49,087 nt of DNA from Betaproteobacteria bacterium SG8_41 (lineage in GTDB: Bacteria; Pseudomonadota; Gammaproteobacteria; Burkholderiales; SG8-41). This document shows, piece after piece, positions 1-7,911 of the stretch. Position 1 is the stretch's first letter. Each line of letters starts with the position of its first letter. The position numbers were made by a program, and so were the translations under genes. Where the stretch lies: NCBI GenBank assembly GCA_001303585.1, contig LJTT01000001.1:1-49087 (forward strand), read 5' to 3'. Below the pieces are notes generated by a model. That model was given only the letters and a program-made list of their open reading frames with translations, was not told the DNA's origin and made no database searches.

Positions 1-304
1 CGAGTTCCGCCAGCTTGCGCGCCCGCTGTGCGCGGTCCTTCTTGTCGAATTCGCGGTCGTAGGATGCCAGCTCCGCGATCTCCGCCGGCACCGCGCCAAG
101 CCCCTTCTCTGCAATATAGTGGGGCGCGACGTGGTCCCAGATCATGGCGAGAAGCTTTCGTGCGCGCGGCCGGTCGTCCGCCAGGGCTTCCAGCTCGCCT
201 CGCGTAATGGCTGCGCCAAGGACGGTTGCCACGCGTGCCGGCTCCTGCGCCGCCACCGCAGCGCAGAGGAAGCCCGCCATCATCAACCCCAGCAGCGCTT
301 TCAC
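1..304 (-). CDS. Exported protein, N-terminal part only, possibly SurA/parvulin-like
   Basis: The gene runs off the left edge, so only about 101 N-terminal residues are visible. They begin with a GTG codon, a basic residue at position 2, a hydrophobic stretch and an AVAAQ-type signal-peptidase site, so the product should be exported. After the signal the chain reads VATVLGAAITRGELE, which resembles the start of SurA/PpiC-type periplasmic chaperones. A charged helical segment rich in Lys, Arg and Glu follows. No catalytic domain lies inside the window, so the family is only a suggestion. An AGGA lies close before the GTG. A downstream ATG pair (codons 8-9) is an alternative start but would shorten the signal peptide. 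Confidence 0.55.
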   Translation of the reverse strand, partial: MKALLGLMMAGFLCAAVAAQEPARVATVLGAAITRGELEALADDRPRARKLLAMIWDHVAPHYIAEKGLGAVPAEIAELASYDREFDKKDRAQRARKLAEL

Positions 305-367
305 AGTCCTGATTCTATCCTCGTGTGCAGGCTACTCTTCCATAGTGACCGGTATCTGCGCCGCCAA

Positions 368-383
368 CCTACGTTTACGTAGG
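368..383. promoter_or_regulatory. Perfect palindrome, candidate operator
   Basis: CCTACGT and ACGTAGG face each other across two T residues. The site lies about 65-80 bp upstream of the exported-protein gene at 1-304, a normal place for a dimeric regulator. I cannot name the regulator. A palindrome this short can occur by chance. Confidence 0.35.
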
Positions 384-705
384 CTGTTGATATCCTTCCT
401 CCTTATCGGCGACGGCCCGACGCAATGGGCTTGCTTTCATCCCCGGAGCCCGCCGGCTTGTCTGTAAATCCTCGCGGGAAGCCTTTTGCAAAAACAATGC
501 CAGTCCTGTCCGCCAGCGGTCTCGAGCCCGCGCGACTTATCATCATGAAATCACTAGCGGAACCACCCCGGCAACCGGTCCAGGACAGGGCCTCGCTTTG
601 GATGTTTCTTGCCTCGTTACCTCGACCACGCTGCCGCGTCGGGGCGCTGCGCCTCATTCATCTTTGGCGTTGATAAGATTCGGGTCACGAATAATTCACA
701 ATTTC

Positions 706-714
706 TGTGGATAA
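706..714 (+). other. Perfect DnaA-box 9-mer
   Basis: TGTGGATAA is the complement of the DnaA box consensus TTATCCACA. It is intergenic, 96 bp beyond the 3' end of the threonine-dehydratase gene. A second identical 9-mer in the same orientation lies at 1874-1882 on the other side of that gene. No AT-rich unwinding element or dnaA/dnaN is nearby, so this is not an origin. It may be a regulatory or titration site, or chance. Confidence 0.35.
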
Positions 715-809
715 CCATGTGTGTAAGCCTGCGATGCTCCCGCAAACGCGGCGAAAAAACGGGCTGCAGTTTGAATTGCACAAATTTTGATCATCGGCAG
801 CTGCGGTAG

Positions 810-1784
810 TCACAGAAGGCGGGCCAATTCGCGAATGTCGGCATTGCCGCCCGAAAGGATCACGCCCACGCGGGCACCTCGAACATCGACCTTGCGCTCG
901 AAGACCGCCGCCGCGCCCAATGCCCCGGTTGGCTCCACAACCAGCTTGACCCGCTCCCACAGGAAGAACATGGCGGAGAGGAGCTCCGGATCCGAGACGG
1001 TAACCATGTCACTCACGTACTCGAGCACGAGGGGAAAAGTGATCTTCCCGAGGGATGAGGTGCGGGCACCGTCAGCAATCGTGTCGGGGTCCGTGACCGT
1101 CTGCAGCGTCCGCGTCCGGAACGAGCGCGTGGCATCGTCCCCTGCCGCGGGCTCGACGCCAATCACCTTCGCGCCCGGCGCCAGCTGACGCGCCACGATC
1201 GCGCTGCCCGACAACAGGCCCGCGCCCCCGCACGGCACAAAGAGGAAATCGAGAGATCCGGTCTCCTCCAGCAGCTCCTTGGCTGCGGTGCCCTGGCCCG
1301 CCACGATGTGCGGGTGATCGAATGAGGGAATGACTGCGAGCCCACGCTCCCGCGCCAGCCTTTCGGCGATGGCCTCCCGTGACTCGCCACGATCGTAGAA
1401 GACGATCTCCGCCCCGTAGCCACGGGTCGCGTTGGCTTTCACCTGCGGCGCATTTCGCGGCATCACGATCAGCGCCGGGATATGCAGCAACTGCCCTGCG
1501 AGGGCCACGGCCTGGGCATGGTTGCCCGAGGAGTAGGCCACGACGCCCCGCCGCTTTTGCTCGGGGCTCAGGCGCATGAGAGCGTTATAGGCGCCGCGAA
1601 ACTTGAACGCCCCCGCACGCTGCAGGTTTTCGCATTTGAAAAAGACGCTCGCCCCAGCGCGCTCGTCAACCGTACGGGAGGTGACGACCGGCGTGCGATG
1701 ACAACACCCCGCCAGAAGTTGCGCCGCCGACGCTACATCGTCGTAGGTGACAGCCATAGGGAAACGCCCGGCCGCTGTGCTCAT
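810..1784 (-). CDS. Threonine/serine dehydratase family PLP enzyme (threo-3-hydroxyaspartate ammonia-lyase type)
   Basis: A 324-residue pyridoxal-phosphate enzyme of the fold-type II group. It would deaminate a hydroxy-amino acid (threonine, serine or hydroxyaspartate) to a keto acid and ammonia in the cytosol. Lys61 in AFKFRGA is the expected PLP lysine, YSSGNHAQ is the cofactor-binding loop, and PCGGAGLLSG is the phosphate-binding glycine loop. There is no C-terminal ACT regulatory domain, so it is the short, non-allosteric form; the exact substrate cannot be read from sequence. I chose the ATG at 1784 because GGAGG lies 8 bases before it and the alignable enzyme starts just after. The frame stays open to 1925 but those extra codons have no ribosome site. 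It is alone on its strand. Confidence 0.85.
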   Translation of the reverse strand: MSTAAGRFPMAVTYDDVASAAQLLAGCCHRTPVVTSRTVDERAGASVFFKCENLQRAGAFKFRGAYNALMRLSPEQKRRGVVAYSSGNHAQAVALAGQLLHIPALIVMPRNAPQVKANATRGYGAEIVFYDRGESREAIAERLARERGLAVIPSFDHPHIVAGQGTAAKELLEETGSLDFLFVPCGGAGLLSGSAIVARQLAPGAKVIGVEPAAGDDATRSFRTRTLQTVTDPDTIADGARTSSLGKITFPLVLEYVSDMVTVSDPELLSAMFFLWERVKLVVEPTGALGAAAVFERKVDVRGARVGVILSGGNADIRELARLL

Positions 1785-2266
1785 GCCATAGTCCTCCACG
1801 CCGTGACCAACAGCAGCCGGAAAAGGACGCGCAAACTGTGGCGGAAGTCGATCAAGCGCGAGTTCCTTCGTGATGTGGATAAATTTTGCTCCTGCCGGCT
1901 GGGATGGGAATCGCCGGCGCGGCATCGAATCTTATAAACGCTATCACAACAACATCGACGCGCGGTCATGTCCGGGGAGCTTCAAGCGAAGTCCACTCCA
2001 CCGTGGCCGAAGCAGCGCGCAGCGTGTCATGCGTCACGCTAGCGCAGCGCGGCTGTCGAAAATTCGATACCTGGCTGGCGGACCGACGAAAAATACGATC
2101 GATCGGCTGCCGCCGATCATGAATAATTCCACAGCTTCGCATCGCAAGAGAACACATTAACTCCTTCAATATCAGTTACTTACTGTAAAAAATGTTTCCT
2201 AGAAATGTCTGGCACGGAAACTGCAGAAGAGATCAGCAGGGAATGAACGCAACTGCGGAGAATGCC
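1785..2266. other. Divergent intergenic region between the dehydratase and a small gene
   Basis: About 480 bp with no credible gene. It must hold divergent promoters for the dehydratase (minus) and the small protein (plus). Visible landmarks are a consensus DnaA box at 1874-1882 (TGTGGATAA) and a 7-bp perfect hairpin at 2101-2118 (GATCGGC, TGCC loop, GCCGATC). The last 100 bp before the small gene are clearly more AT-rich than the surroundings. Overlapping open frames on both strands look like noise. Confidence 0.45.
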
Positions 2267-2497
2267 ATGGTCATCTACATGGAAGATTACAGAAAAGCGA
2301 AGGCTGCCCCGCGCCCGGAGCACGGCCGCTACGACGAAGAGCTGCTGTGCGTGAACTGGAACCCTGCCATAGGAGTGATGGCCATGTCCTGCTATCAGAC
2401 TGAACAGGAATTAAGCCCGCAGCTTCCCGAAGATCTCGCGAGCGTCGACGTCAAGGCGTTCCTCGAACGCGTCTACGCGCTCGCAACCCAGGTCTAG
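2267..2497 (+). CDS. Small conserved-looking protein of unknown function
   Basis: About 76 residues, acidic C-terminal half, no signal peptide or membrane segment. The sequence starts MVIYMEDYRKAKAAP and contains two cysteines, one in LLCVNWNP and one in MSCYQTE. I do not recognise the family. The ATG at 2267 has GGAG six bases upstream, better than the in-frame ATG at 2243, which would add eight residues. A good hairpin terminator follows 20 bp after the stop, so it is probably a one-gene transcript. Codon use agrees with the neighbours. The nearby AT-rich upstream segment suggests its own promoter. Confidence 0.6.
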   Translation: MVIYMEDYRKAKAAPRPEHGRYDEELLCVNWNPAIGVMAMSCYQTEQELSPQLPEDLASVDVKAFLERVYALATQV

Positions 2498-2517
2498 AGC
2501 AACACTCTCCCCCGGAG

Positions 2518-2553
2518 GCGGGCCGTGCCCTTGTGGCCGGTCCGCTTTTTTTT
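2518..2553 (+). terminator. Rho-independent terminator
   Basis: GCGGGCCG at 2518-2525 pairs with CGGTCCGC at 2538-2545 (one G-U pair) around a 12-base loop. Eight T residues follow at 2546-2553. It ends the transcript of the small gene at 2267-2497. Confidence 0.8.
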
Positions 2554-2570
2554 GTCAAAAACACTTCTAC

Positions 2571-2660
2571 CGCAAAGACGCCAAGGCGCAAAGATTACGC
2601 CAATGGGTTCCGGTTCCTCGTGCTCGCCCCCCGTCTTTGCGGGACCTCTGCGGCTTTGCG
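2571..2660. repeat. Palindromic array of 8-bp units (CGCAAAGA type)
   Basis: The left arm has three consecutive octads on the plus strand: CGCAAAGA, then CGCCAAGG, then CGCAAAGA again (2571-2594). The right arm has the same kind of octads on the minus strand at 2653-2660, 2645-2652 and 2634-2641, with a 3-base slip. The arms could fold on each other. The right arm stops one base short of the iorB stop codon. A related element lies between nuoC and nuoD. Confidence 0.75.
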
Positions 2661-2661
2661 G

Positions 2662-4791
2662 TTAGGTTAGAGCAGCTACCACGCGATCTCGCGTGAACGG
2701 CAAATCGCGCAGGCGCGCGCCGATCGCGTTGAATACCGCGTTCGCCACAGCCGAGACGGTGGGACCCTGGGCGCCCTCGCCCGCGCCGAGCGGCGGCAAA
2801 TCGGGCTGGTTGATCACCGTCACTTCGATCTGCGGGATCTCCTCAAAGGTCAATATGGGGTAATCGTCCCAGGTTTGCGTGAGCACCCGTTCGCGGTCGA
2901 ATTGCACGGCCTCCTTGAGCGCCCAGCTCACGCTCTGGATGAGCCCGCCTTCGGTCTGATTGATGAGCCCGTCCGGGTTGATCACCAGACCGGCATCGAT
3001 CGCCGCCCAGGCCCGCTTGACGCCAATCTCGTTTCCGATTTCCACTTCGACAATAACCGCAACGTAGCACGCGCCGTTCTTGTAGCGGGCGAAACCGATC
3101 CCGCGCCCGCGCGAGCCATCCCCCTTCTCCCCCTTTTTCCATCCCGCCTTGGCCGCCACCGTTTCGATGACCGCGCGCGCGCGGGGATCCTTCAGGTGCC
3201 GCAGTCGGAACTCGACCGGATCCGCGCCAGCCGCCGCCGCCAGCTCGTCCATGAAGGACTCGATGGCGAATATGTTCGCCGTAGCGCCAAGCGCGCGCAG
3301 CGCGGAAACCCGCAGCGGCATGCGCTTGATCAAATGATTCGTTACGCGCTGGTTCGGAAATTCGTAGATGGGAATCGCATTGCGATGGCTGCCTCCCCCC
3401 GGCAGCGGGGGGTTGCGCGGCGGCGAGGGCTCGTGAGGCTGCGCAAGATGCCACGCGGCGATCAGGTTGACACCCTTTTGCGCGCCGGGCCGCGTGCTGT
3501 GGGAATTACTCCAGAGCTCTTCCGCCCAGTCCACGATATTTCCGTTCGCATCGAGGGCGGCCTTGAGCCTGACAACCATGGCCGGGCCATAGGGCTCCCA
3601 CGTGAACTCATCCTCGCGCATCCATTGCACCCGCACCGGGCGCCCCGGCGCCGCGCGCGCAAGCAACGCCGCATCGAGGGCCGCGTCGTCAGCGCCGTTG
3701 TGCCCGTAACAACCGGCGCCGTCGCAATGGATGACGGTAATCTGGTCGGGCTTCACCGCCAGCACTTTGGACAAATCATGACGCAGCGGATAGACCCCCT
3801 GGCTGTGCGTCCAGATCGTGTAGCGCCCCTTGTCGAACGATGCCATCGCGCACGAAGGGCCGATCGTCGCGTGTGCCGTGTAGGGGCGCGTGTATTCGGC
3901 CTCGAGGGTCTTGGCGGCCCGGCCGGCAGCCGCTTCGTCCCTCTTTTCGCTGATTACCTCGTCTTCGCTCGTCTCCTTCAAAAGGAAACGCGGATCCGTG
4001 CTCTCCGGCAAGTTGGCCTGTTCTTCCCAGCGTGCGATGCGCTTGATCCGTTGAAGCGCCCGGATCGCCTGGTCCTCGCGCTCCGCGACCACGCCAACGA
4101 AGCTGCCGTCGCGCACGAGCGCCACGACCCCTGGCATCGCTCGCACGTCCGCCTCGTCCAGCGCGCCCAGCTTCGCGCCGTAACTGGGCGGGCGGGCGAC
4201 ACGCCCATGAAGCATGCCCGGCAAATCAAGGTCGTGCACGTAGCTCGGCACACCGCCCACTTTTGCCGGAATATCGCGCCGCGGAACCGCCGCACCAATC
4301 ACGCTGTGCTGCGCAGCCGGCTTGGGCGGAACATCTCCGGTCGCCTCGCGCGCGAGCAGATCGTCCGTTACGATGTCCCAGTAGCTCACACTACCGCCGC
4401 TTCGCGCCGTCACAGTGCCGTCGGTTACCGAGAGCTGCTCGAGGGATACGCCAAGCTGGGCCGCGGCCCGCTGCATGAGCAGATCACGGGCTTCGGCGGC
4501 TGCGTAACGCAGCGCAGCACCGCCGTCGGTAATGGACTGACTCCCGGAGGTCATCCCCTCGTCGGGGCTGTAGCTCGTGTCCGTCGGGGAGAGCCGGATG
4601 CGACCCATTGCGACGTCCAGCTCCTCGGCGACAATCTGGGAGAGCGCCGTCAGGATGCCCTGCCCGATTTCCACCTTCCCGGGAAAAACCGAGACGGTAC
4701 CGTCGCGATTGATCCGCAGCCATCGGTCGAGCTGGCGATTCGCATTGAGGCTGCCCGGCAGCTTGCGCGGGGATGTATCTGCTGTGCTCAT
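2662..4791 (-). CDS. iorB: Molybdopterin-binding subunit of an isoquinoline 1-oxidoreductase-type hydroxylase
   Basis: A 709-residue large subunit of the xanthine oxidase/aldehyde oxidase superfamily. It carries the molybdenum cofactor and hydroxylates an N-heterocycle or oxidises an aldehyde. N-terminal VEIGQGILTALSQIVAEEL and the C-terminal GAGEGAQGP loop, whose Glu should be the catalytic base, mark the family; the middle holds GAGCYGHNGADDAA. The ATG at 4791 overlaps the stop of the upstream iron-sulfur subunit as ATGA, with GGAG before it inside that gene, so the two are co-translated. No TAT signal is visible. Usual partners such as a dedicated cytochrome or XdhC-like maturation factor are not adjacent; a diheme cytochrome lies 3 kb away on the other strand. 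The substrate cannot be inferred. Confidence 0.85.
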   Translation of the reverse strand: MSTADTSPRKLPGSLNANRQLDRWLRINRDGTVSVFPGKVEIGQGILTALSQIVAEELDVAMGRIRLSPTDTSYSPDEGMTSGSQSITDGGAALRYAAAEARDLLMQRAAAQLGVSLEQLSVTDGTVTARSGGSVSYWDIVTDDLLAREATGDVPPKPAAQHSVIGAAVPRRDIPAKVGGVPSYVHDLDLPGMLHGRVARPPSYGAKLGALDEADVRAMPGVVALVRDGSFVGVVAEREDQAIRALQRIKRIARWEEQANLPESTDPRFLLKETSEDEVISEKRDEAAAGRAAKTLEAEYTRPYTAHATIGPSCAMASFDKGRYTIWTHSQGVYPLRHDLSKVLAVKPDQITVIHCDGAGCYGHNGADDAALDAALLARAAPGRPVRVQWMREDEFTWEPYGPAMVVRLKAALDANGNIVDWAEELWSNSHSTRPGAQKGVNLIAAWHLAQPHEPSPPRNPPLPGGGSHRNAIPIYEFPNQRVTNHLIKRMPLRVSALRALGATANIFAIESFMDELAAAAGADPVEFRLRHLKDPRARAVIETVAAKAGWKKGEKGDGSRGRGIGFARYKNGACYVAVIVEVEIGNEIGVKRAWAAIDAGLVINPDGLINQTEGGLIQSVSWALKEAVQFDRERVLTQTWDDYPILTFEEIPQIEVTVINQPDLPPLGAGEGAQGPTVSAVANAVFNAIGARLRDLPFTRDRVVAALT

Positions 4792-5252
4792 TGTCTCAGC
4801 TCCTTCGCCGCGCGCTGAATGGCGTGCAGGATGCGCTGGTGCGTACCGCAGCGGCACAGGTTACCCTTCAGCGCGGTTCGAATTTCGCCCTCGGTCGCCT
4901 TTGGATTTGCGTCGAGCAGCGCCTTGGCCGCCATGATGATGCCGGTCGCGCAATAGCCGCACTGCGCGGCCTGCTCGGAGATGAACGCCTCCTGCAGGGG
5001 ATGCAACTTCCCATTGCGGGCGATGCCCTCGATTGTCGTGATCGCCTTGCCGGTTGCCGCCGATGCCGGCACGTCGCAGGACTGGACGGCTTTTCCGTCG
5101 ATGATCACGGTGCAGGCCCCGCATTGCCCGAGCCCGCAGCCATAGCGCGCCCCCTTCAACTTGAGATCGTTTCGCAGGACGTAGAGGAGCGGCGTCTCCG
5201 GATCTGCGGCGACTTCGTGCTTCTTGCCGTTCACGGTTAAAGTAATGGCCAC
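4788..5252 (-). CDS. iorA: 2Fe-2S subunit of an isoquinoline 1-oxidoreductase-type hydroxylase
   Basis: A 154-residue electron-transfer subunit carrying two 2Fe-2S clusters. The plant-type cluster uses the cysteines in YGCGLGQCGACTV plus a later Cys (QSCDVP). The second uses CGYCATG and CRCGTHQRI. It passes electrons from the molybdenum subunit iorB to an acceptor. I start it at the GTG at 5252, which gives the family's usual beginning (AITLTVNGKKHE) and has GGAG eight bases upstream. The frame is open further, but those 17 codons are unlike the family. The stop overlaps the iorB start by four bases. It is the first gene of a two-gene operon. Confidence 0.88.
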   Translation of the reverse strand: MAITLTVNGKKHEVAADPETPLLYVLRNDLKLKGARYGCGLGQCGACTVIIDGKAVQSCDVPASAATGKAITTIEGIARNGKLHPLQEAFISEQAAQCGYCATGIIMAAKALLDANPKATEGEIRTALKGNLCRCGTHQRILHAIQRAAKELRQ

Positions 5253-5438
5253 GTTATCGTCTCCGGCCCCTCGAGCGCAGCCTGCGCCAAAAGGGCTTAT
5301 CAAGAAAAAACAGCAGGTTATTTTGTGCCCCGCGTGTGCGCCTCCGCCGTGCGGAAGGCGGCACCCGGGCTCGTTTTTTGAAATTATTGGGTCTATACTG
5401 ACTCGGTATTCTTAGCGTTGGTATGGAGGAATCTGCCC

Positions 5439-5648
5439 ATGATACATACCACCGAAGTCGAGTCGGTGAAGGTGAAAATCAACCAGCTGCAGCTTGAGCA
5501 CCGAGACCTCGATGACGTGATCTTACAATTATCGCAAAGCCCCGCCCAAGACCAGATCCAATTGCAGCGCCTCAAGAAGCGAAAACTTTTCCTGAAGGAT
5601 CAGATCGCACTGCTCGAGCGCCAGCTCGAGCCTGATATTCCGGCGTAG
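5439..5648 (+). CDS. YdcH/DUF465 family small coiled-coil protein
   Basis: A 69-residue, almost wholly helical protein. It matches the DUF465 (YdcH) pattern: a short N-terminal part, then EHRDLDDVILQL, then LKKRKLFLKDQIALLE near the C terminus, ending in a charged tail. The family is widespread in proteobacteria and its biochemical role is not settled. The ATG at 5439 is preceded by GGAGGA with eight bases between, clearly the right start; an upstream in-frame codon at 5418 lacks a ribosome site. A TATACT lies at 5394-5399 but no matching -35 is visible. It appears to be a single-gene unit. Confidence 0.85.
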   Translation: MIHTTEVESVKVKINQLQLEHRDLDDVILQLSQSPAQDQIQLQRLKKRKLFLKDQIALLERQLEPDIPA

Positions 5649-5752
5649 TCGCGATCCGCGGCATTCTCCGGGCGCTCGCCCGGGTTATGTCGCGCATGTA
5701 TACGGTAACCCGGCCTCTCGCCCTCGCCCCACCAAGCATTGCTTTCGTCGCG

Positions 5753-6265
5753 CTAAGCGCTGCGCGCGCGCGCCAGTGCGAGTATCGTCAGGAAGACGGC
5801 GAAGGCCCCGATGACCACGAACCACAGCAACGACCAGCCTGCAATTGACAGTCCCAGGAAGGTCCAACCGGTCTCGGCGCATTCGCCAGTGCCCGAGAGC
5901 ACTCTCCGCAGCGTCTCCGAAAGCGGAAACTGCCGCAACATGAAATCCAGATCCGGTCCGCACGCCGGCACCTGGTCTTTGGGTAAATGCTGCAGCCACA
6001 CATGGCGCCCCGCAATGCCCATTCCGACACCCGCGATGACGAACAGCAGCACACCGTAGACGATCGCGCCAATCCGGGCTGGCCCGTGGACGGCCGCAAC
6101 AATAAAGAGCGCGCCCAGCGCGACCCATACGACACGTTGCAGGATACAAAGCGGGCACGGCTCCTGGCCCTCTACGTGCTGCAGGTAGAGCGCGAAACCG
6201 ATCATGCCGGCGCAAACCAGAAAGCCGGCAGCGTAACCGAGGCGGGGCTGCAAACGCGAAAACAT
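5753..6265 (-). CDS. dsbB: Disulfide bond formation protein B
   Basis: A 170-residue inner-membrane protein with four hydrophobic segments that reoxidises periplasmic DsbA and passes electrons to quinone. The first periplasmic pair is Cys37-Pro-Leu-Cys40 followed by ILQR, the diagnostic DsbB motif. The second pair is in the loop between segments 3 and 4 (VPACGPDLDF and GTGECAETG). The length is normal. Neither the ATG at 6265 nor the TTG at 6274 has a strong ribosome site; I prefer the ATG. The gene stands alone on the minus strand between DUF465 and arfB; no dsbA is visible in the window. Confidence 0.9.
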   Translation of the reverse strand: MFSRLQPRLGYAAGFLVCAGMIGFALYLQHVEGQEPCPLCILQRVVWVALGALFIVAAVHGPARIGAIVYGVLLFVIAGVGMGIAGRHVWLQHLPKDQVPACGPDLDFMLRQFPLSETLRRVLSGTGECAETGWTFLGLSIAGWSLLWFVVIGAFAVFLTILALARARSA

Positions 6266-6435
6266 GACTGGCAATCAACCCGGAAGGGAACGGCCTGAAA
6301 CCGAATGGCCGATTCTAACACCACTCATTCATCTGGCCGTCACGTCTCGAAACAGGAAATCAGCGCGGGCATTGCGTGAGCACGGCAAGGCGACATTGGG
6401 TTGTCGGGCGCCCCTTGGCTCCGTACACTTTGTCC

Positions 6436-6858
6436 ATGATTAAAGTTACGCCGAGTATCGAGCTCAACGAAAGGGAGATCAGCCTCTCTTTCATCCGCGC
6501 GTCCGGTCCCGGCGGACAGAACGTCAACAAGGTCTCGACGGCCGTGCAGTTGCGGTTCGATATCCGACGCTCGCCGTCGCTTCCGTACGGGGTGCGCCAG
6601 CGGCTGGAACGGCTTGCCGGACATCGCGTGAGCGCCGACGGCGTTCTGGTGATTACCGCGCAACGCTTCAGCAGCCAGGAGCGCAACCGCCGCGACGCGA
6701 TCGCGCGCCTCGTGGCGCTCATTGGTGAAGCAGCGCGTCCGCCCAAAGTGCGCCGGCCGACCCGGCCCACGCGAGCTTCACGGGAACGGCGGCTGGAGTC
6801 GAAGCGACGCCTTGGCCAGATCAAACGCGGCCGTGGCGGTCGATTTGATCTGACATGA
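6436..6858 (+). CDS. arfB: Alternative ribosome-rescue factor / peptidyl-tRNA hydrolase ArfB (YaeJ)
   Basis: A 140-residue protein that enters stalled ribosomes and hydrolyses peptidyl-tRNA. The catalytic GGQ (residues 26-28) sits in RASGPGGQNVNKVSTAVQL, the class I release-factor signature. A basic tail (KRRLGQIKRGRGGR) follows, as needed to occupy the empty mRNA channel. It lacks the codon-recognition domains of RF1/RF2, which separates ArfB from true release factors. The ATG at 6436 gives the family's typical start, but no good Shine-Dalgarno is seen; the frame is open 20 codons upstream without family similarity. It is monocistronic as far as can be seen. Confidence 0.92.
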   Translation: MIKVTPSIELNEREISLSFIRASGPGGQNVNKVSTAVQLRFDIRRSPSLPYGVRQRLERLAGHRVSADGVLVITAQRFSSQERNRRDAIARLVALIGEAARPPKVRRPTRPTRASRERRLESKRRLGQIKRGRGGRFDLT

Positions 6859-7177
6859 TCTCATGAGCAACCGCAGCGCAAACCGATCCACGCGGCCCAA
6901 GGGGAAGCAGTGAAACGCCCGCCCCACCCCAACCTGAAAAAAGACTCCCAAATCGAGCTGACGATGGGCAAAGTTGGAGCCCCGGAAGGCCGCCCACCAT
7001 GCCCCGCTGAACACCGATGCTTTCAGTCCTGATGAATTGAGCTGAACACGCTGAAGGCAATCACGCCTGCCCTGAAATTCGGGTCCCATGGGAATGGACT
7101 GCCGGTGTCCGCTGTTATAGCATCGCGGGCGCAAGAAATTGTGCCTCGACTTCAAACCTGGATCAGGAGGATCAATA
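6859..7177. other. Intergenic region of about 320 bp, nothing convincing
   Basis: Between arfB and the cytochrome c' gene. A 40-codon open frame (6910-7032, GTG start) and longer antisense frames exist, but none has a ribosome site or a recognisable product. No heptad repeat, tRNA or clear terminator was found. A TATAGC at 7116-7121 could be a -10 element for the cytochrome c' gene, without a clear -35. Confidence 0.4.
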
Positions 7178-7687
7178 ATGCGTCTCGCGTTCAAAATGAT
7201 CGGTTTCGCTTTAGCAACAGTCGTTTCCGGGGCCATGTTGTTGCCCACGGGTCCCTCGTATGCGGCCAGCGGTGAGGAGGTGATCAACGCCCGGATCGAT
7301 TTCATGAAAGAGGAACTGGGCAGTCACTGGAAAATTCTTGCCGCGTATGCGAAGAGCGGAAAGGGATCGCTCGCTGACGTGGAAGACAATGCCATGGCCC
7401 TGGCAAGACTTTCGAAAAAAATACCGGAACATTTTCCGAAAGACACCGGCCGTGGCAAATACTCCGACAAAATGACTCGCTCATTGCCTGTAATCTGGAC
7501 GGATTGGGATGGATTCAAGAAAGAGGTCCAGAGACTGGCGGATGGAAGCGAAAAACTCGCGCGCCTCGCAAAGGAAGGCAACAAGGACGCCGTCGTCACG
7601 ATGATCGGCTCATCCGGCAGTTACGCCAAAACGAAGATCGGCTGCGCCGAATGCCACAAGACATTTCGCGGCGCTCGCGTAAAGTAG
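7178..7687 (+). CDS. Cytochrome c' (class II c-type cytochrome)
   Basis: A 169-residue periplasmic haem protein. It has a signal peptide (basic start, hydrophobic core, cleavage after SYA) and a four-helix-bundle type sequence. The single haem motif CAECH sits close to the C terminus, diagnostic for class II cytochromes and the reverse of class I. The helix before it holds the KTKIG segment. Cytochromes c' bind NO or CO and may protect against nitrosative stress or act as electron carriers. The start has AGGAGG seven bases upstream. The next gene on the same strand is a diheme cytochrome c, 224 bp away, so the two may be functionally related but probably have separate promoters. Confidence 0.85.
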   Translation: MRLAFKMIGFALATVVSGAMLLPTGPSYAASGEEVINARIDFMKEELGSHWKILAAYAKSGKGSLADVEDNAMALARLSKKIPEHFPKDTGRGKYSDKMTRSLPVIWTDWDGFKKEVQRLADGSEKLARLAKEGNKDAVVTMIGSSGSYAKTKIGCAECHKTFRGARVK

Positions 7688-7911
7688 CAAACAGGACCAC
7701 GCCACATTCTTGCGACAGATTTGACACTGCTGCCTATGCCGTCGAACTCGATCGAAATAGGCGGTTAGGCGGCAGTGTGCGTCTCATGTACCCTCGCGCC
7801 CGACCGCAATCAGCGAAGATTCTGACCGACAATCGGCGTTCGATGCGATTGCGCACTGTCACGAGAACAGCGGTCCTGGTGGTTTCTGCGATCCAGGCCG
7901 GGGCTTGGCGA

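Larger units (their letters stand above)
305..809. other. Intergenic region of about 500 bp without a convincing gene
   Basis: Short open frames exist on both strands, but none has a ribosome binding site, a recognisable protein sequence or codon use like the neighbours. What can be seen is a perfect 16-bp palindrome at 368-383 and a consensus DnaA box at 706-714 (both listed separately). The region separates two genes that are both on the minus strand, so it should contain the promoter of the left gene and the end of the threonine-dehydratase transcript. I see no strong terminator. Confidence 0.5.

Noticed and set aside
403..657. 84-codon minus-strand open frame in the first intergenic region
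   Set aside because: No family resemblance, Arg/Ser-rich composition as expected from random GC-rich sequence, and overlapping open frames on the other strand.
706..1882. Replication origin suggested by two DnaA boxes
   Set aside because: No dnaA, dnaN, gidA or rpmH nearby, no cluster of boxes and no AT-rich unwinding element.
2875..4818. 647-codon open frame antisense to iorB
   Set aside because: Same reason: a shadow of a real gene, with low-complexity Arg-rich sequence and no ribosome site.
5371..5399. Sigma-70 promoter with TATACT before the DUF465 gene
   Set aside because: The -10 is good, but the region at the right distance (TCGTTT) does not resemble a -35.
6910..7032. 40-codon open frame (GTG start) between arfB and cytochrome c'
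   Set aside because: No ribosome site and no recognisable sequence; the length is within chance expectation.
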